Shown here one piece after another: positions 1-7,683 of a DNA stretch of 8,946 nucleotides (positions within the stretch are counted from its first letter, which is position 1; each line of letters begins with the position of its first letter). Below the pieces are notes generated by a model. That model did not search any database, was not told where the DNA came from, and worked only from the letters and a program-made list of their open reading frames with translations. The DNA is taken from contig CAYVTV010000180.1 in NCBI GenBank assembly GCA_964454295.1, positions 1 to 8,946 on the forward strand, read 5' to 3'. Source of the stretch: CAYVTV01 sp964454295 (lineage in GTDB: Bacteria > Bacteroidota > Bacteroidia > Bacteroidales > GCA-2748055). The position numbers and the translations under genes are program-made.

Positions 1-1
1 C

Positions 2-1024
2 ATGATGGCAGCCCTGATGTCAACTGCCGATTGCCTGATGCTTACCGTAAGCGGACTACTACTTCATAATATATACCGGCCCCTCTTCCCCGATAAAACA
101 GAAACAAACTATATATGGGCAGGAAGAGTCTTCGGGGCAATATTCCTTATAGGCGCAGCACTGATTGCTACCCAGTTCGATAGTATCCTGGAAATCCTTA
201 AGTTCATCTGGGAATTCTTCGTGATATTCGCAGCTGCATTCTGGGTTGGACTCAAATGGAGAAGAGCAAACAGACAGGGTGCCTGGGCTTCCATACTGAT
301 TACATTCTTCCTGTTCTATCTGATACCTGTGGTTTTACCCGTTATGGCACCTTCCATCAAAACAAAAAGCGAATTTCTGATCAGAACCCAAACAAAACCT
401 GTTATAAGAACATATACAGTGAGAGATATGGATGAACAGGCACGTGATCTTGAAATTATTGAATGGGACAAACTACCTGCCGAAGAAAAGGAAATTATAC
501 CCCGTCCGGTTGAAATAATCACCGGGGAACAATTCTCCAGGACTTATGAACTTCCTTCAAGAACAATACTCTGGTCAAAAGAACCCCGTATGGTTGATAA
601 TAAGGCTGAAGCAAGAGGCTATGTTTACCTTGAGTTGTATTTCCTTAAAAAAATCGGGGTTCACCTCGAAAATTTACCCTATGCTCTGAATGAAACTATC
701 CGGATGATGATACGGCTTACTTTCCCATTTCTTATTCTTATCCTGGTTTCTCTGCTTACACCTCAACAGGATGATGAATCAACCAGAAGATTCTTCCTGA
801 AAATGCGGACAAGGGTAAAAGGGTTAGGACCCGGGCAGGATTTGAAAGATTTGCAATATTCATACGAAAATCCAAGGGAAACGGAAAAAATGCTCCTGTT
901 CCCGAATACCTACCTGGAATTCTATAAATGGAACAGACAGGATATTACCGGATTCCTTATTGCTGTGGGAGTGGTGTTTGTAGTATTGGGAACCCTTTAT
1001 CTGGCTGTTAATATTGGGAGGTGA
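2..1024 (+). CDS. Sodium:solute symporter (SSS family), C-terminal part, 5' end outside window
   Basis: The visible 340 residues are the C-terminal portion of an inner-membrane Na+-coupled symporter; the substrate cannot be told. The fragment opens inside a core helix with A-A-L-M-S-T-A-D (residues 3-10). This matches the SSS helix whose adjacent Ser/Thr pair contributes to the Na2 site in PutP and vSGLT, so the ATG at position 2 is an internal Met and the true start lies upstream. Further hydrophobic segments lie near residues 42-58, 64-84, 93-116, 236-253 and 315-337. Between about 117 and 232 there is a long, charged, non-membrane insertion rich in Glu, Lys and Arg, and a second polar stretch spans about 254-313. 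The gene ends in TGA and faces the minus-strand catabolic cluster convergently. I infer it may import a sugar or sugar acid released by those enzymes. Family is confident; substrate is unknown. Confidence 0.9.
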   Translation: MMAALMSTADCLMLTVSGLLLHNIYRPLFPDKTETNYIWAGRVFGAIFLIGAALIATQFDSILEILKFIWEFFVIFAAAFWVGLKWRRANRQGAWASILITFFLFYLIPVVLPVMAPSIKTKSEFLIRTQTKPVIRTYTVRDMDEQARDLEIIEWDKLPAEEKEIIPRPVEIITGEQFSRTYELPSRTILWSKEPRMVDNKAEARGYVYLELYFLKKIGVHLENLPYALNETIRMMIRLTFPFLILILVSLLTPQQDDESTRRFFLKMRTRVKGLGPGQDLKDLQYSYENPRETEKMLLFPNTYLEFYKWNRQDITGFLIAVGVVFVVLGTLYLAVNIGR

Positions 1025-1039
1025 TTTTAAATAATTGCA

Positions 1040-1062
1040 TATGAGCCGTCTCATAAATGTTT
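1040..1062 (+). terminator. Possible weak terminator hairpin after the symporter
   Basis: Fifteen bases after the symporter stop, TATGAG (1040-1045) pairs with CTCATA (1050-1055) across a CCGT loop, and a T-rich run follows at about 1059-1064. The stem is only 6 bp and AT-rich at its base, so this is a weak intrinsic terminator candidate. The position in a convergent intergenic gap fits. It could equally be chance structure next to the repeat that begins at about 1065. Confidence 0.3.
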
Positions 1063-1064
1063 TT

Positions 1065-1250
1065 ATCCACGAAGGACACAGCGCTTCCCTTCGGCCGCCG
1101 GAGGCTTGCCGAAGACGCGGCGCAGAGTAGCTTGTACCTTCGCCAAAGCTACGGCAACACGCAATCAGCGCTTGCGGAAAGTATATATTTCATATCTGCA
1201 ATACTCTGTGTCCTTTGTGTTATCCTTTGCGTCCTTTGTGGTTAGATATA
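1065..1250. repeat. Structured intergenic repeat with imperfect inverted ends (MITE- or REP-like)
   Basis: The left arm TCCACGAAGGACACAGCGC (1066-1084) is the imperfect reverse complement of the right end, where CTGTGTCCTTTGTG (1206-1219) and GCGTCCTTTGTGGTT (1229-1243) lie in tandem variants. Inside are two hairpins: CTTCGGC (1089-1095) with GCCGAAG (1108-1114), and GTAGCTT (1127-1133) with AAGCTAC (1146-1152). The core at about 1081-1180 is clearly more GC-rich than its AT-rich surroundings. Short tandem CTTTGTG/CTTTGCG phrases of this kind recur in intergenic DNA of many environmental bacteria and often give false small ORFs. One such false ORF, 62 codons ending L-C-V-L-C-G, sits here at 1057-1245 and I do not call it a gene. 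Mobility, copy number and function cannot be judged from one copy; it may serve as a bidirectional terminator between the convergent genes. Confidence 0.65.
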
Positions 1251-1271
1251 TTATTACTTGAAGACAGCCTT

Positions 1272-2774
1272 CTACTCTACTCCAAACAACCCCGTATTCC
1301 CTTTCTCCCATAACGGCATTAACTTCTCCACTACCTCAGGATGCTCACCGGCAATATTCCTCGTTTCATACGGGTTATCCAGATGATCATACAACTCAAT
1401 AGTGGGTTCTTCATCCCTGAAATATTTTGTAAGCCGGTACCTGTCAGTACGCAGGGTAATACCATTACGGTATCCATACGCAGCATCCTCCCATGAAGTA
1501 TACCCGGGATCATGTAATAACGGAACCAGGCTTTTACCATCCGTAGGATGTGGCATACCCAACCCACATAATTCCATAAGAGTTGGATAAATATCTACGG
1601 TACTCACTATTTTTTCAGTGGATTTACCTCCTTCTGTCCCAGGTACCCTTATAATCAGCGGACTACTTAACGACCGTTCAAAAATAGTGTGCTTACCCCA
1701 TACCAGATGATCCCCCAGATGCCATCCATGATCACCCCAGATGACAATAATGGTATTCTTCGCCAGATCCAGTCGTTCCAGTTCATCAATCAATTTTCCT
1801 ATCTGGGCATCGATATAACTGACACAGGCATAGTATGCATGTCTTACTTTGCGGGCATAATTATCCGAAACAGGGCCATCAAGGGTTACAACCTCATCAG
1901 TTAACCCGTAACGGTTGAATTCCCCGCTTGGATGCAGACTTGCCTTATTAATGCCAACAGGAATAAAGGGATTAGGTGACAGAGGTATTTCATTTTCATT
2001 GTAAAGATCCCAGTATTTTGAAGGAGCGGTAAAAGGCAGATGCGGCTTAAAGAACCCAACACCCAGAAAAAAAGGGTTCCCTTTCACTGACAACTCTTTC
2101 AACTTTTCTAATGCGAGATTTGCAGTTAACCCGTCCGGATATCCTTCATCCTCAACATCAGCTTTCTCATACGGCCTAACAAGGCTATTCATCCCCTGAC
2201 GGTTTGTACCGTCAGCATAACCGAAAAAGGCATTCCAGCCTGTTCCCCATTTTCCGGAATTAAAAAGCATCTCATCCCAGCTGTGAGGCAATTCACGCTT
2301 TGTGCCGACAGAATCGGTGTATTCATATAACAACCCATCTGCATAATGACTTATTTTTCCGATACCTACCGTATAATATCCGTTTCTGCGCATGTGATGG
2401 ATAAATGTTTCAGGTATGTCTGATTCAGGATTGTTTGAGATGAAATTATGTATTACTTCATTTTTCAGATGTTCCCTGGACTGTGGCAGCATACCTGTTA
2501 ACAGGCAGGCACGTGAAGCTCCACAGGTAGGAACCTGAACATAATGATTGGTAAAAACATGGCTCTTTTCTGCCAGTTTATCCATATTTGGAGTTTTGAT
2601 AACCGGGTTACCGTAACATCCCAGATCGGGACGTAAATCATCCACACAGATAAACAATATGTTCGGAAGTTCCTGATTTAATTTCTGACTTTCTCCTCCC
2701 TTTTTATCACCCGTTGATATACAGGATGATATTGTGAGAATAGAGAATCCTATTAACAGATGGTTTGAAGGCAT
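1272..2774 (-). CDS. Lipoprotein sulfatase, iduronate-2-sulfatase-like (type I, Cys-type)
   Basis: A 500-residue type I sulfatase expected to hydrolyse a sulfate ester, probably on a sugar of a sulfated glycan. The N-terminus is a short lipoprotein signal with lipobox I-S-S-C (Cys18), so the enzyme is probably membrane-anchored in the periplasm or at the surface. Metal-binding Asp45-Asp46 sit in F-I-C-V-D-D. The catalytic signature is C84-G-A-S-R88 followed by A-C-L-L-T-G; Cys84 would become formylglycine. The Ala in place of the usual Pro is allowed in the C-x-P/A-S-R consensus. Lys140 in G-I-G-K, the K-P-H motif at 243-245, Asp348-His349 in W-G-D-H-G-W-H-L-G and Lys361 complete the expected active-site set. 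The D-D-L-R-P-x-L-G-C-Y-G and G-D-H-G-W-H-L-G wording matches iduronate-2-sulfatase-like enzymes best. The length is normal and the gene looks intact. It starts 91 bp downstream of an oxidoreductase gene on the same strand. The exact substrate is unknown. A sulfatase-maturing enzyme must be encoded elsewhere. Confidence 0.93.
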   Translation of the reverse strand: MPSNHLLIGFSILTISSCISTGDKKGGESQKLNQELPNILFICVDDLRPDLGCYGNPVIKTPNMDKLAEKSHVFTNHYVQVPTCGASRACLLTGMLPQSREHLKNEVIHNFISNNPESDIPETFIHHMRRNGYYTVGIGKISHYADGLLYEYTDSVGTKRELPHSWDEMLFNSGKWGTGWNAFFGYADGTNRQGMNSLVRPYEKADVEDEGYPDGLTANLALEKLKELSVKGNPFFLGVGFFKPHLPFTAPSKYWDLYNENEIPLSPNPFIPVGINKASLHPSGEFNRYGLTDEVVTLDGPVSDNYARKVRHAYYACVSYIDAQIGKLIDELERLDLAKNTIIVIWGDHGWHLGDHLVWGKHTIFERSLSSPLIIRVPGTEGGKSTEKIVSTVDIYPTLMELCGLGMPHPTDGKSLVPLLHDPGYTSWEDAAYGYRNGITLRTDRYRLTKYFRDEEPTIELYDHLDNPYETRNIAGEHPEVVEKLMPLWEKGNTGLFGVE

Positions 2775-2865
2775 AATCGCAGATGAAGTGAGTTTAATAT
2801 AAATTTCAGTTAAACAGTTTTAATGAAGGTTGTTTTAACCCTATTGTTTGCTACCATGATTTTAA

Positions 2866-4242
2866 CTAAAGTTTTATATAGTTCGTCCCATAGGGATACC
2901 TTTGCGGGCGACTTAACATGGAATTTGCCAGGTCATTGTTGATAAATCTTTCTGCTTTGGGATCCCACTTCAGAACACCGGGAATTTTCATGGCAATATG
3001 ACTGATAAGGCATATTGTGCAGGCACGATGACCTATTTCGACAGGAGACACAGGCTGTTTCCTGTTTTGAATGCACTCAAGCCAGTTAAGATGTTGCTCT
3101 TCACTTCGATATAAATTTATCTCGTCTGGTTTTATTTCCGATTTCAGGATCTTTGGATCGCTTGCATTCAGCGCCTGTGCGCTTTTTTCAGCAGTAACGG
3201 GATCGCTGGCTGTAGCAACATAACTGCCCCTGCTGACAAATATCCATCCTTCAGTCCCTTCATAGCGTATTCCATTCGGAAAACCACCACTGGTGTACAT
3301 AGTTATCCCGTTTTCATATTCCGCCTTAACCATAAAATCGCCATGTACATTCCATAAACCTGATTTGGGAAATTCAGCTATAGCTTCCACGCTTACAGGT
3401 CCGGTATATTCAGTATCCATCCCCCATGCGGCGGAATCAAAATGATGCTGACCCCAGCCCGTTATCATTCCTGCTCCGTAGTTTTCGATTCTGAGCCATC
3501 CCGGCCTACTATATCCATTCTGAGGGTGAACTCCTGTTTCAGTATAAGGTACCACAGGAGTCACACCTAACCACGTATCAAAATTCAGGTTTTTAGGAAC
3601 AGGCATCTCGGGAGCATCCGGACCCGAAGGATCACCTGGTAAACCAATTTTTACAGTATGCAGTTTACCAATACGTCCGTTACGGACCAATTCAGCAGCT
3701 ACCCTGAACTGAGCGTAGGAGCGCTGCTGGGTGCCTACCTGCATGATCACTCCCTGCCGGTTCACGATATCACTCATTAAACGCCCCTCTGCCACTGTCA
3801 GTGAGTTCGGTTTCTGAAGATAAATATCCTTTTTTGCCAGGGCTGCCTCAATGGCGGGCTGTGCATGCCAATGATCAGGAGTGCTGATGATCACCGCATC
3901 AATTTCAGGATCCTGAAGCATCTCCTTGTAGTCTTCGTACATTTTTACCCCGGTATAGGCTTTCTTTCCTGTTTTCTTAGCATAGAAATCTTCGATCAGT
4001 TTTTTGCCATCAGCCATTCTTTTACTGTCCACATCACACACTGCAGTAAACTGTGCCTGATCGTAAATAATAGTATTTTCAATATCATGACCCCGTGCAA
4101 TACGTCCGCATCCTATCTGACCGATATTTATTCTGCTACTTGGTGCATATTTGCCGAAAACCGATGAGGGTACAATAGTTGGGATTACTACTGAACCGGC
4201 AGTCGCTACTCCTGCGCTTTTAATAAAATTTCTTCTTTTCAT
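2866..4242 (-). CDS. Gfo/Idh/MocA-family NAD(P)-dependent oxidoreductase, Tat signal, Q-K-P variant
   Basis: A 458-residue dehydrogenase of the glucose-fructose oxidoreductase/inositol dehydrogenase family, likely oxidising or reducing a sugar-ring hydroxyl with NAD(P). The N-terminus has a twin-arginine signal (R3-R4-N-F-I-K) followed by a hydrophobic stretch to about residue 28, so export in folded form with bound cofactor is expected. The Rossmann domain begins with I-G-Q-I-G-C-G-R-I-A (40-49). D-H-W-H lies at 123-126. The usual E-K-P catalytic motif reads Q143-K144-P145: the catalytic Lys is kept but Glu is replaced by Gln. The substrate domain has D-T-W-L-G (222-226) and G-W-G-Q-H-H-F-D-S-A-A-W-G (262-274), giving the conserved His/Asp pocket. 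The start is the first ATG and fits the Tat motif. A 362-bp gap upstream suggests it may have its own promoter; the sulfatase follows after 91 bp and may be co-transcribed. The family is certain, the substrate is not. Confidence 0.93.
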   Translation of the reverse strand: MKRRNFIKSAGVATAGSVVIPTIVPSSVFGKYAPSSRINIGQIGCGRIARGHDIENTIIYDQAQFTAVCDVDSKRMADGKKLIEDFYAKKTGKKAYTGVKMYEDYKEMLQDPEIDAVIISTPDHWHAQPAIEAALAKKDIYLQKPNSLTVAEGRLMSDIVNRQGVIMQVGTQQRSYAQFRVAAELVRNGRIGKLHTVKIGLPGDPSGPDAPEMPVPKNLNFDTWLGVTPVVPYTETGVHPQNGYSRPGWLRIENYGAGMITGWGQHHFDSAAWGMDTEYTGPVSVEAIAEFPKSGLWNVHGDFMVKAEYENGITMYTSGGFPNGIRYEGTEGWIFVSRGSYVATASDPVTAEKSAQALNASDPKILKSEIKPDEINLYRSEEQHLNWLECIQNRKQPVSPVEIGHRACTICLISHIAMKIPGVLKWDPKAERFINNDLANSMLSRPQRYPYGTNYIKL

Positions 4243-4604
4243 GTTTTTACAAATTCAAGTTTATACCGTATAATATTATATTTTAAAGTTTATCTGTTGT
4301 CAGGATAATTATTAGGAGATTTTCAGTAATTCATTTCATTTTTCTTTTTGAAAAAAATGTTGCGATTTTATTATAAAAATACAATAATTATCCTTTAAAT
4401 CAGTATGGTCAGAAAAAAATCATTAAAGGAATTTTAGCTAAGTGAGTTTCATAGAAACAATGTTATGCCCGGCCCCTATTGAAACATGTTTGTCAACATT
4501 TCTGTTCCTGATCAGAACTCTGTAAGCCAACGACCTAATAGCTTTAACACAGGATGATATGGTAATTATTTATTAATAAGCACTATAAGGGAAAGTGATG
4601 AAAT
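4243..4604. other. 362-bp non-coding gap between the two oxidoreductase genes
   Basis: This AT-rich gap separates two same-strand genes and probably holds the 3' end signals of the 4605-5972 gene and a promoter for the 2866-4242 gene. I see no clean Bacteroidota promoter (TTTG at -33 with TAnnTTTG at -7) on the minus strand; the closest match, TGAATTTG (complement of 4250-4257), has one mismatch and no partner box. A 10-bp palindrome AAACATGTTT lies at 4482-4491. A T5-G-A7 run at 4345-4357 could form a small hairpin, but it is far from the upstream stop codon. A 43-codon open stretch on the minus strand (4438-4569) lacks a start and is not called. The inverted repeat inside the gap is listed separately. 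Confidence 0.6.
4302..4394. repeat. Perfect 12-bp inverted repeat, arms 69 bp apart
   Basis: AGGATAATTATT (4302-4313) and AATAATTATCCT (4383-4394) are exact reverse complements, separated by 69 bp. The left arm lies about 60 bp upstream of the 2866-4242 start codon. The arms could be paired operators for a dimeric regulator, the ends of a tiny element, or AT-rich chance. Nothing inside looks coding. Confidence 0.45.
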
Positions 4605-5972
4605 TTATACATCTTTTGATATTACATACGGTTTTCTGTAATTTCTTGTCAGCATAAGATCCGCTTCCGGATCGTTCGCAAACTTCTCATATTCACCCAT
4701 AAATTCAATTTCTCTGCCCAGGCGATAGGAAATATTCGCCAGATGTGGTAAAACACACGAATTATGACCGTCAATAATGTCACAATAAAGCCTGCTGTCA
4801 TCCCCCGTACGAACCGCATCAATAAAGTTAGCGGAAAGAAGCAGACTGCGTCTCGGGGATTTCAGGAATGGGTAATCATTTTCAGGCTGGCCATCTTTAG
4901 ATTGAGCAAAAGGTTCTGTTTCATTTTCCCTGAAGGCTTTCCATGTACCACTACCTAATTCCAGAAATCCTTCCTTACCGTAAAAAATATTTCCTACAAC
5001 AGGGTTAATGTCAGATTCCTTATTGGTTGCCCTGCCTCTTACCTCGAATTGTAAAATCTTACCATCACTGTATTTAAATAAGGCAGACTGTACATCAGGG
5101 GTTTCATTGGCACATTCCTCAGGTGTCCAGCCGAATATTCCTCCTATAGAATACGCCGAAACAGGATGTATGTTTTTATTCAAACCCCAGCGGGCTATAT
5201 CCAGCTGGTGAGGGCCCTGGTTCCCTATGTCCCCGTTACCCGTATTCCAGAACCAATGCCACCGGTAATGTACCTTCTTCTCATTGTAAGTTTGATACGC
5301 AGCAGGCCCTAACCACATATCATAGTGCAGGGAGGAAGGAGGTGTGCCATCCCGTGTAATTCCATCCGATAGCCTTGGCTTATAACAATAACCCCGGGCC
5401 ATATATACTTCACCGATTCCTCCATCATGTAAAAACTTCATTGCAGAACGGATATTACCATCTGCACGATTATGAAACCCTACCTGAACGCGCACATTAT
5501 ATTTACGTGCAGCTTCAATCATCTTGCGGCCTTCAGAAATGTTATGACTGCAGGGTTTTTCCACATACACATGCTTCCCCGCCTGACATGCCCAAATAGT
5601 ACCCAATGCATGCCAGTGATTCGGAGTGGCAAACCATACCGCATCAATCTCCTTATCTTCAAAGATACGCCGCATGTCCCACTCGTTCTTAGGCTTTATG
5701 CCTGTCTCATCAAATACATATTTATTCCTTTCGGGAAAAAACTGTTCATCCACATCACATAAAGAAATAAGCCTGACATTATTGTCTTTCAGATTACACA
5801 CATCCTGAATGAGCCCCCTTCCTCTCTGCCTTATTCCAATTACTGCTGCATTTATACGATTATTTGCACCAACTATGTTTGCATAGGACCGTGCACTAAA
5901 ACCTATACCGCCCAACCCCAAGACGGCAGTACCTGTGATGCTCTTTTTAATAAAGTCTCTGCGTTTAGTCAT
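4605..5972 (-). CDS. Gfo/Idh/MocA-family oxidoreductase, Tat signal, canonical E-K-P
   Basis: A 455-residue paralogue-like member of the same NAD(P)-dependent sugar oxidoreductase family as the gene at 2866-4242, but clearly divergent in sequence. The twin-arginine signal is R4-R5-D-F-I-K-K, then a Gly/Ala-rich hydrophobic segment to about residue 27. The dinucleotide-binding loop is V-I-G-I-R-Q-R-G-R-G (44-53), in which the middle Gly of G-x-G is replaced by Ile, a departure from the textbook motif. N-H-W-H lies at 118-121 and the catalytic E138-K139-P140 is intact. The C-terminal substrate domain shows D-M-W-L-G (218-222) and G-N-Q-G-P-H-Q-L-D-I-A-R-W-G (250-263), including His255 and Asp258. 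It begins 13 bp after the FAD-oxidoreductase stop codon, so the two are almost certainly co-transcribed and may act on the same substrate in consecutive steps. The leader is A/T-rich with no Shine-Dalgarno sequence, as usual in Bacteroidota. The exact reaction is unknown. Confidence 0.93.
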   Translation of the reverse strand: MTKRRDFIKKSITGTAVLGLGGIGFSARSYANIVGANNRINAAVIGIRQRGRGLIQDVCNLKDNNVRLISLCDVDEQFFPERNKYVFDETGIKPKNEWDMRRIFEDKEIDAVWFATPNHWHALGTIWACQAGKHVYVEKPCSHNISEGRKMIEAARKYNVRVQVGFHNRADGNIRSAMKFLHDGGIGEVYMARGYCYKPRLSDGITRDGTPPSSLHYDMWLGPAAYQTYNEKKVHYRWHWFWNTGNGDIGNQGPHQLDIARWGLNKNIHPVSAYSIGGIFGWTPEECANETPDVQSALFKYSDGKILQFEVRGRATNKESDINPVVGNIFYGKEGFLELGSGTWKAFRENETEPFAQSKDGQPENDYPFLKSPRRSLLLSANFIDAVRTGDDSRLYCDIIDGHNSCVLPHLANISYRLGREIEFMGEYEKFANDPEADLMLTRNYRKPYVISKDV

Positions 5973-5985
5973 AATAATAAAAAAA

Positions 5986-7665
5986 TTAAGGTGTTAAACG
6001 TTGTTCGAATTTAATTAACAGGTTCTTCAATTTATTATAATCAACATCCTGAACAGAAATATTTTCATCTATCGCAAGGGAGGCTGCCAAAGCTGCAGAT
6101 TGCCCAAGGATCATGAATACCGACTCCATTCTTATGGAGCCAAATGCTATATGAGTAGAACTGAGACAAACCGGCACAAATAAATTACTGCACTCTTCTT
6201 TCCGGGGAATAATAGAACGGTAACTTATCGGATATGGGAAATTCAGATTTGCCTGTACATTCCCTTCATTTTTTACGTATCCCTCCCTGGTTATATACCT
6301 TTGCGTATGATGAGAATCCATAGAATTGGAACCCAACCCAACAGGATCAGGCACATCAACAAGCCCCTCGCAATGATGCTGTGTCATGACATAATCGCTG
6401 ACCATCCTTCGTGCCTCCCTGATATAAAGCTGGTGTGGCCATCCTCCGGTCTCTGTGAACTCGTCTTTGCACAACCCGAATGCTGATACTTCTTTTCTTA
6501 CGAACTCAGGTGTTCTCGGATGATATGCCAGTGTCCACATAAGTCCCTTCTGATACTGAAGATGTTCTTCAATAATTTTGTTCCGCAGCTCATAATCCGC
6601 TTCCGGATAATCATAATTCTGTCCTATAAAATCAGTGGACATTCCCCCTTTATTGTTAGTGTCTGTCTTTCGATTGGGCATAGGCATATTCCTCCAGGGA
6701 GCGAGATGGTATCCAGCTTCAAAATTTCTGAATAACAATTCATAATCCAGCTCATTATACTCTTCAGGTTTTGTAAAGGGAATACGGTTGTCCGGATAAT
6801 CCGTCAGACACATCCTAAAACAATATGCCTGAATACGGTGATCTCCATTCTCTTCACTACCCGGACCTGAAAGGTCTATGAAAGGTAATAATCCGCTTGA
6901 CGGATCACCTCTTCTGATATAAGGATCAACGCCATTCAGAAAGTTATGATTCTTTGAATTATGACCAGGCCGTTCGGTAGTCAGTGTAGGTGCATATTCC
7001 CTCGTTTGCACACCATTAAGCGTTTCCCCATACCGGATATTCGGTTCCCTTCCGGTAGAATAGCCGACTCCCGCAGAAGCCATTAAATCACCCTCATAGG
7101 TTGCATCAATGAACATCTTCCCTTTATATGTTTCACCGTTAAGCATGGTGACATATATAATTTTGTTTCCCTTCATTTTAACTCCCGTCTCCCGGTTGAG
7201 AAACTGATTATATACTATATCAATTTCCTGATCTTCTATCATCCTATGGAGTATATGAAGCGCCACAGAAGGTTCAAAAGTCCATACCCCTTCATCATCC
7301 GGCTCAGCAACATTCTTACCTCTTGCACGATACTCGCCTTTTTCCTGGTATACCCAGTTATCATGATTATCGTAGTAAGCTTTAAGATTTCTGTGAAATT
7401 CCAGTGCAATACCGCCAATAGACTGTTTAATTCCAATATCAGCATGGCCAAGTCCCCCGGTTGTCAAACCACCAATCCGGTGTGTCTGTTCAAGTACTAT
7501 TACCGATTTCCCTATGCGTGTACACTGAAGAGCTGCAGCAATTCCGGAGGCAGTTCCGCCATATATGACAACATCATATGATGTATTCTCCTTTATCCCA
7601 CTTGAACAAGAGAAATATAAACAGGATATAGCCATCAATAAAAACACAACATTTGATTTTTTCAT
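5986..7665 (-). CDS. FAD-dependent oxidoreductase, lipoprotein (FAD_oxidored family)
   Basis: A 559-residue flavoprotein of the family often labelled 'FAD-dependent oxidoreductase' (Pfam FAD_oxidored type) in Bacteroidota; some database entries call relatives 'xanthan lyase', which I would not adopt. It has a lipoprotein-like signal with Cys20 followed by S-S-G, so it is predicted to be exported by Sec and anchored; Cys15 is a less likely alternative. The FAD-binding fold starts at D31-V-V-I-Y-G-G-T-A-S-G41, with the ribose-binding acidic residue at Glu59 and R-I-G-G-L-T-T-G-G at 63-71. Further family blocks are F-I-D-A-T-Y-E-G-D-L (185-194), Y-I-R-E-A-R-R-M (414-421) and a C-terminal T-H-I-A-F-G-S-I-R-M-E (504-514) with G-Q-S-A-A-L-A-A (521-528). 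The gene looks full length and intact. It is followed after 13 bp by a Gfo/Idh/MocA gene. The substrate is unknown; I infer oxidation of a carbohydrate or uronate-type molecule from the neighbourhood. Confidence 0.9.
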   Translation of the reverse strand: MKKSNVVFLLMAISCLYFSCSSGIKENTSYDVVIYGGTASGIAAALQCTRIGKSVIVLEQTHRIGGLTTGGLGHADIGIKQSIGGIALEFHRNLKAYYDNHDNWVYQEKGEYRARGKNVAEPDDEGVWTFEPSVALHILHRMIEDQEIDIVYNQFLNRETGVKMKGNKIIYVTMLNGETYKGKMFIDATYEGDLMASAGVGYSTGREPNIRYGETLNGVQTREYAPTLTTERPGHNSKNHNFLNGVDPYIRRGDPSSGLLPFIDLSGPGSEENGDHRIQAYCFRMCLTDYPDNRIPFTKPEEYNELDYELLFRNFEAGYHLAPWRNMPMPNRKTDTNNKGGMSTDFIGQNYDYPEADYELRNKIIEEHLQYQKGLMWTLAYHPRTPEFVRKEVSAFGLCKDEFTETGGWPHQLYIREARRMVSDYVMTQHHCEGLVDVPDPVGLGSNSMDSHHTQRYITREGYVKNEGNVQANLNFPYPISYRSIIPRKEECSNLFVPVCLSSTHIAFGSIRMESVFMILGQSAALAASLAIDENISVQDVDYNKLKNLLIKFEQRLTP

Positions 7666-7683
7666 TTTTATATATTTTTAATG

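Noticed and set aside
1057..1245. 62-codon plus-strand ORF ending L-C-V-L-C-V-I-L-C-V-L-C-G
   Set aside because: It is the translation of the tandem CTTTGTG/CTTTGCG repeat, has no upstream signals, and is a known type of false ORF.
2513..2525. C-G-A-S-R sulfatase signature with Ala instead of Pro as a possible inactivating change
   Set aside because: The accepted consensus allows Pro or Ala at that position, and all other active-site residues are present.
2775..2865. Promoter for the iduronate-2-sulfatase-like gene in the 91-bp gap
   Set aside because: No TTTG/TAnnTTTG pair is visible on the minus strand; read-through from the upstream gene is equally likely.
3865..4167. 100-codon plus-strand ORF opposite the 2866-4242 oxidoreductase
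   Set aside because: It is a shadow of a strongly conserved coding sequence on the other strand.
4438..4569. 43-codon open minus-strand stretch reading like the end of a protein (…Y-R-V-L-I-R-N-R-N-V-D-K-H-V-S-I-G…)
   Set aside because: There is no usable start codon except near its end, no family is recognised, and the length is within chance for this gap. A decayed gene remnant cannot be excluded.
7239..7451. 70-codon minus-strand ORF in another frame of the FAD-oxidoreductase gene
   Set aside because: It lies entirely within a well-supported gene and its translation has no recognisable features.
7246..7581. 111-codon plus-strand ORF opposite the FAD-oxidoreductase
   Set aside because: It overlaps the FAD-binding region of a clear gene and shows only shadow-type composition.
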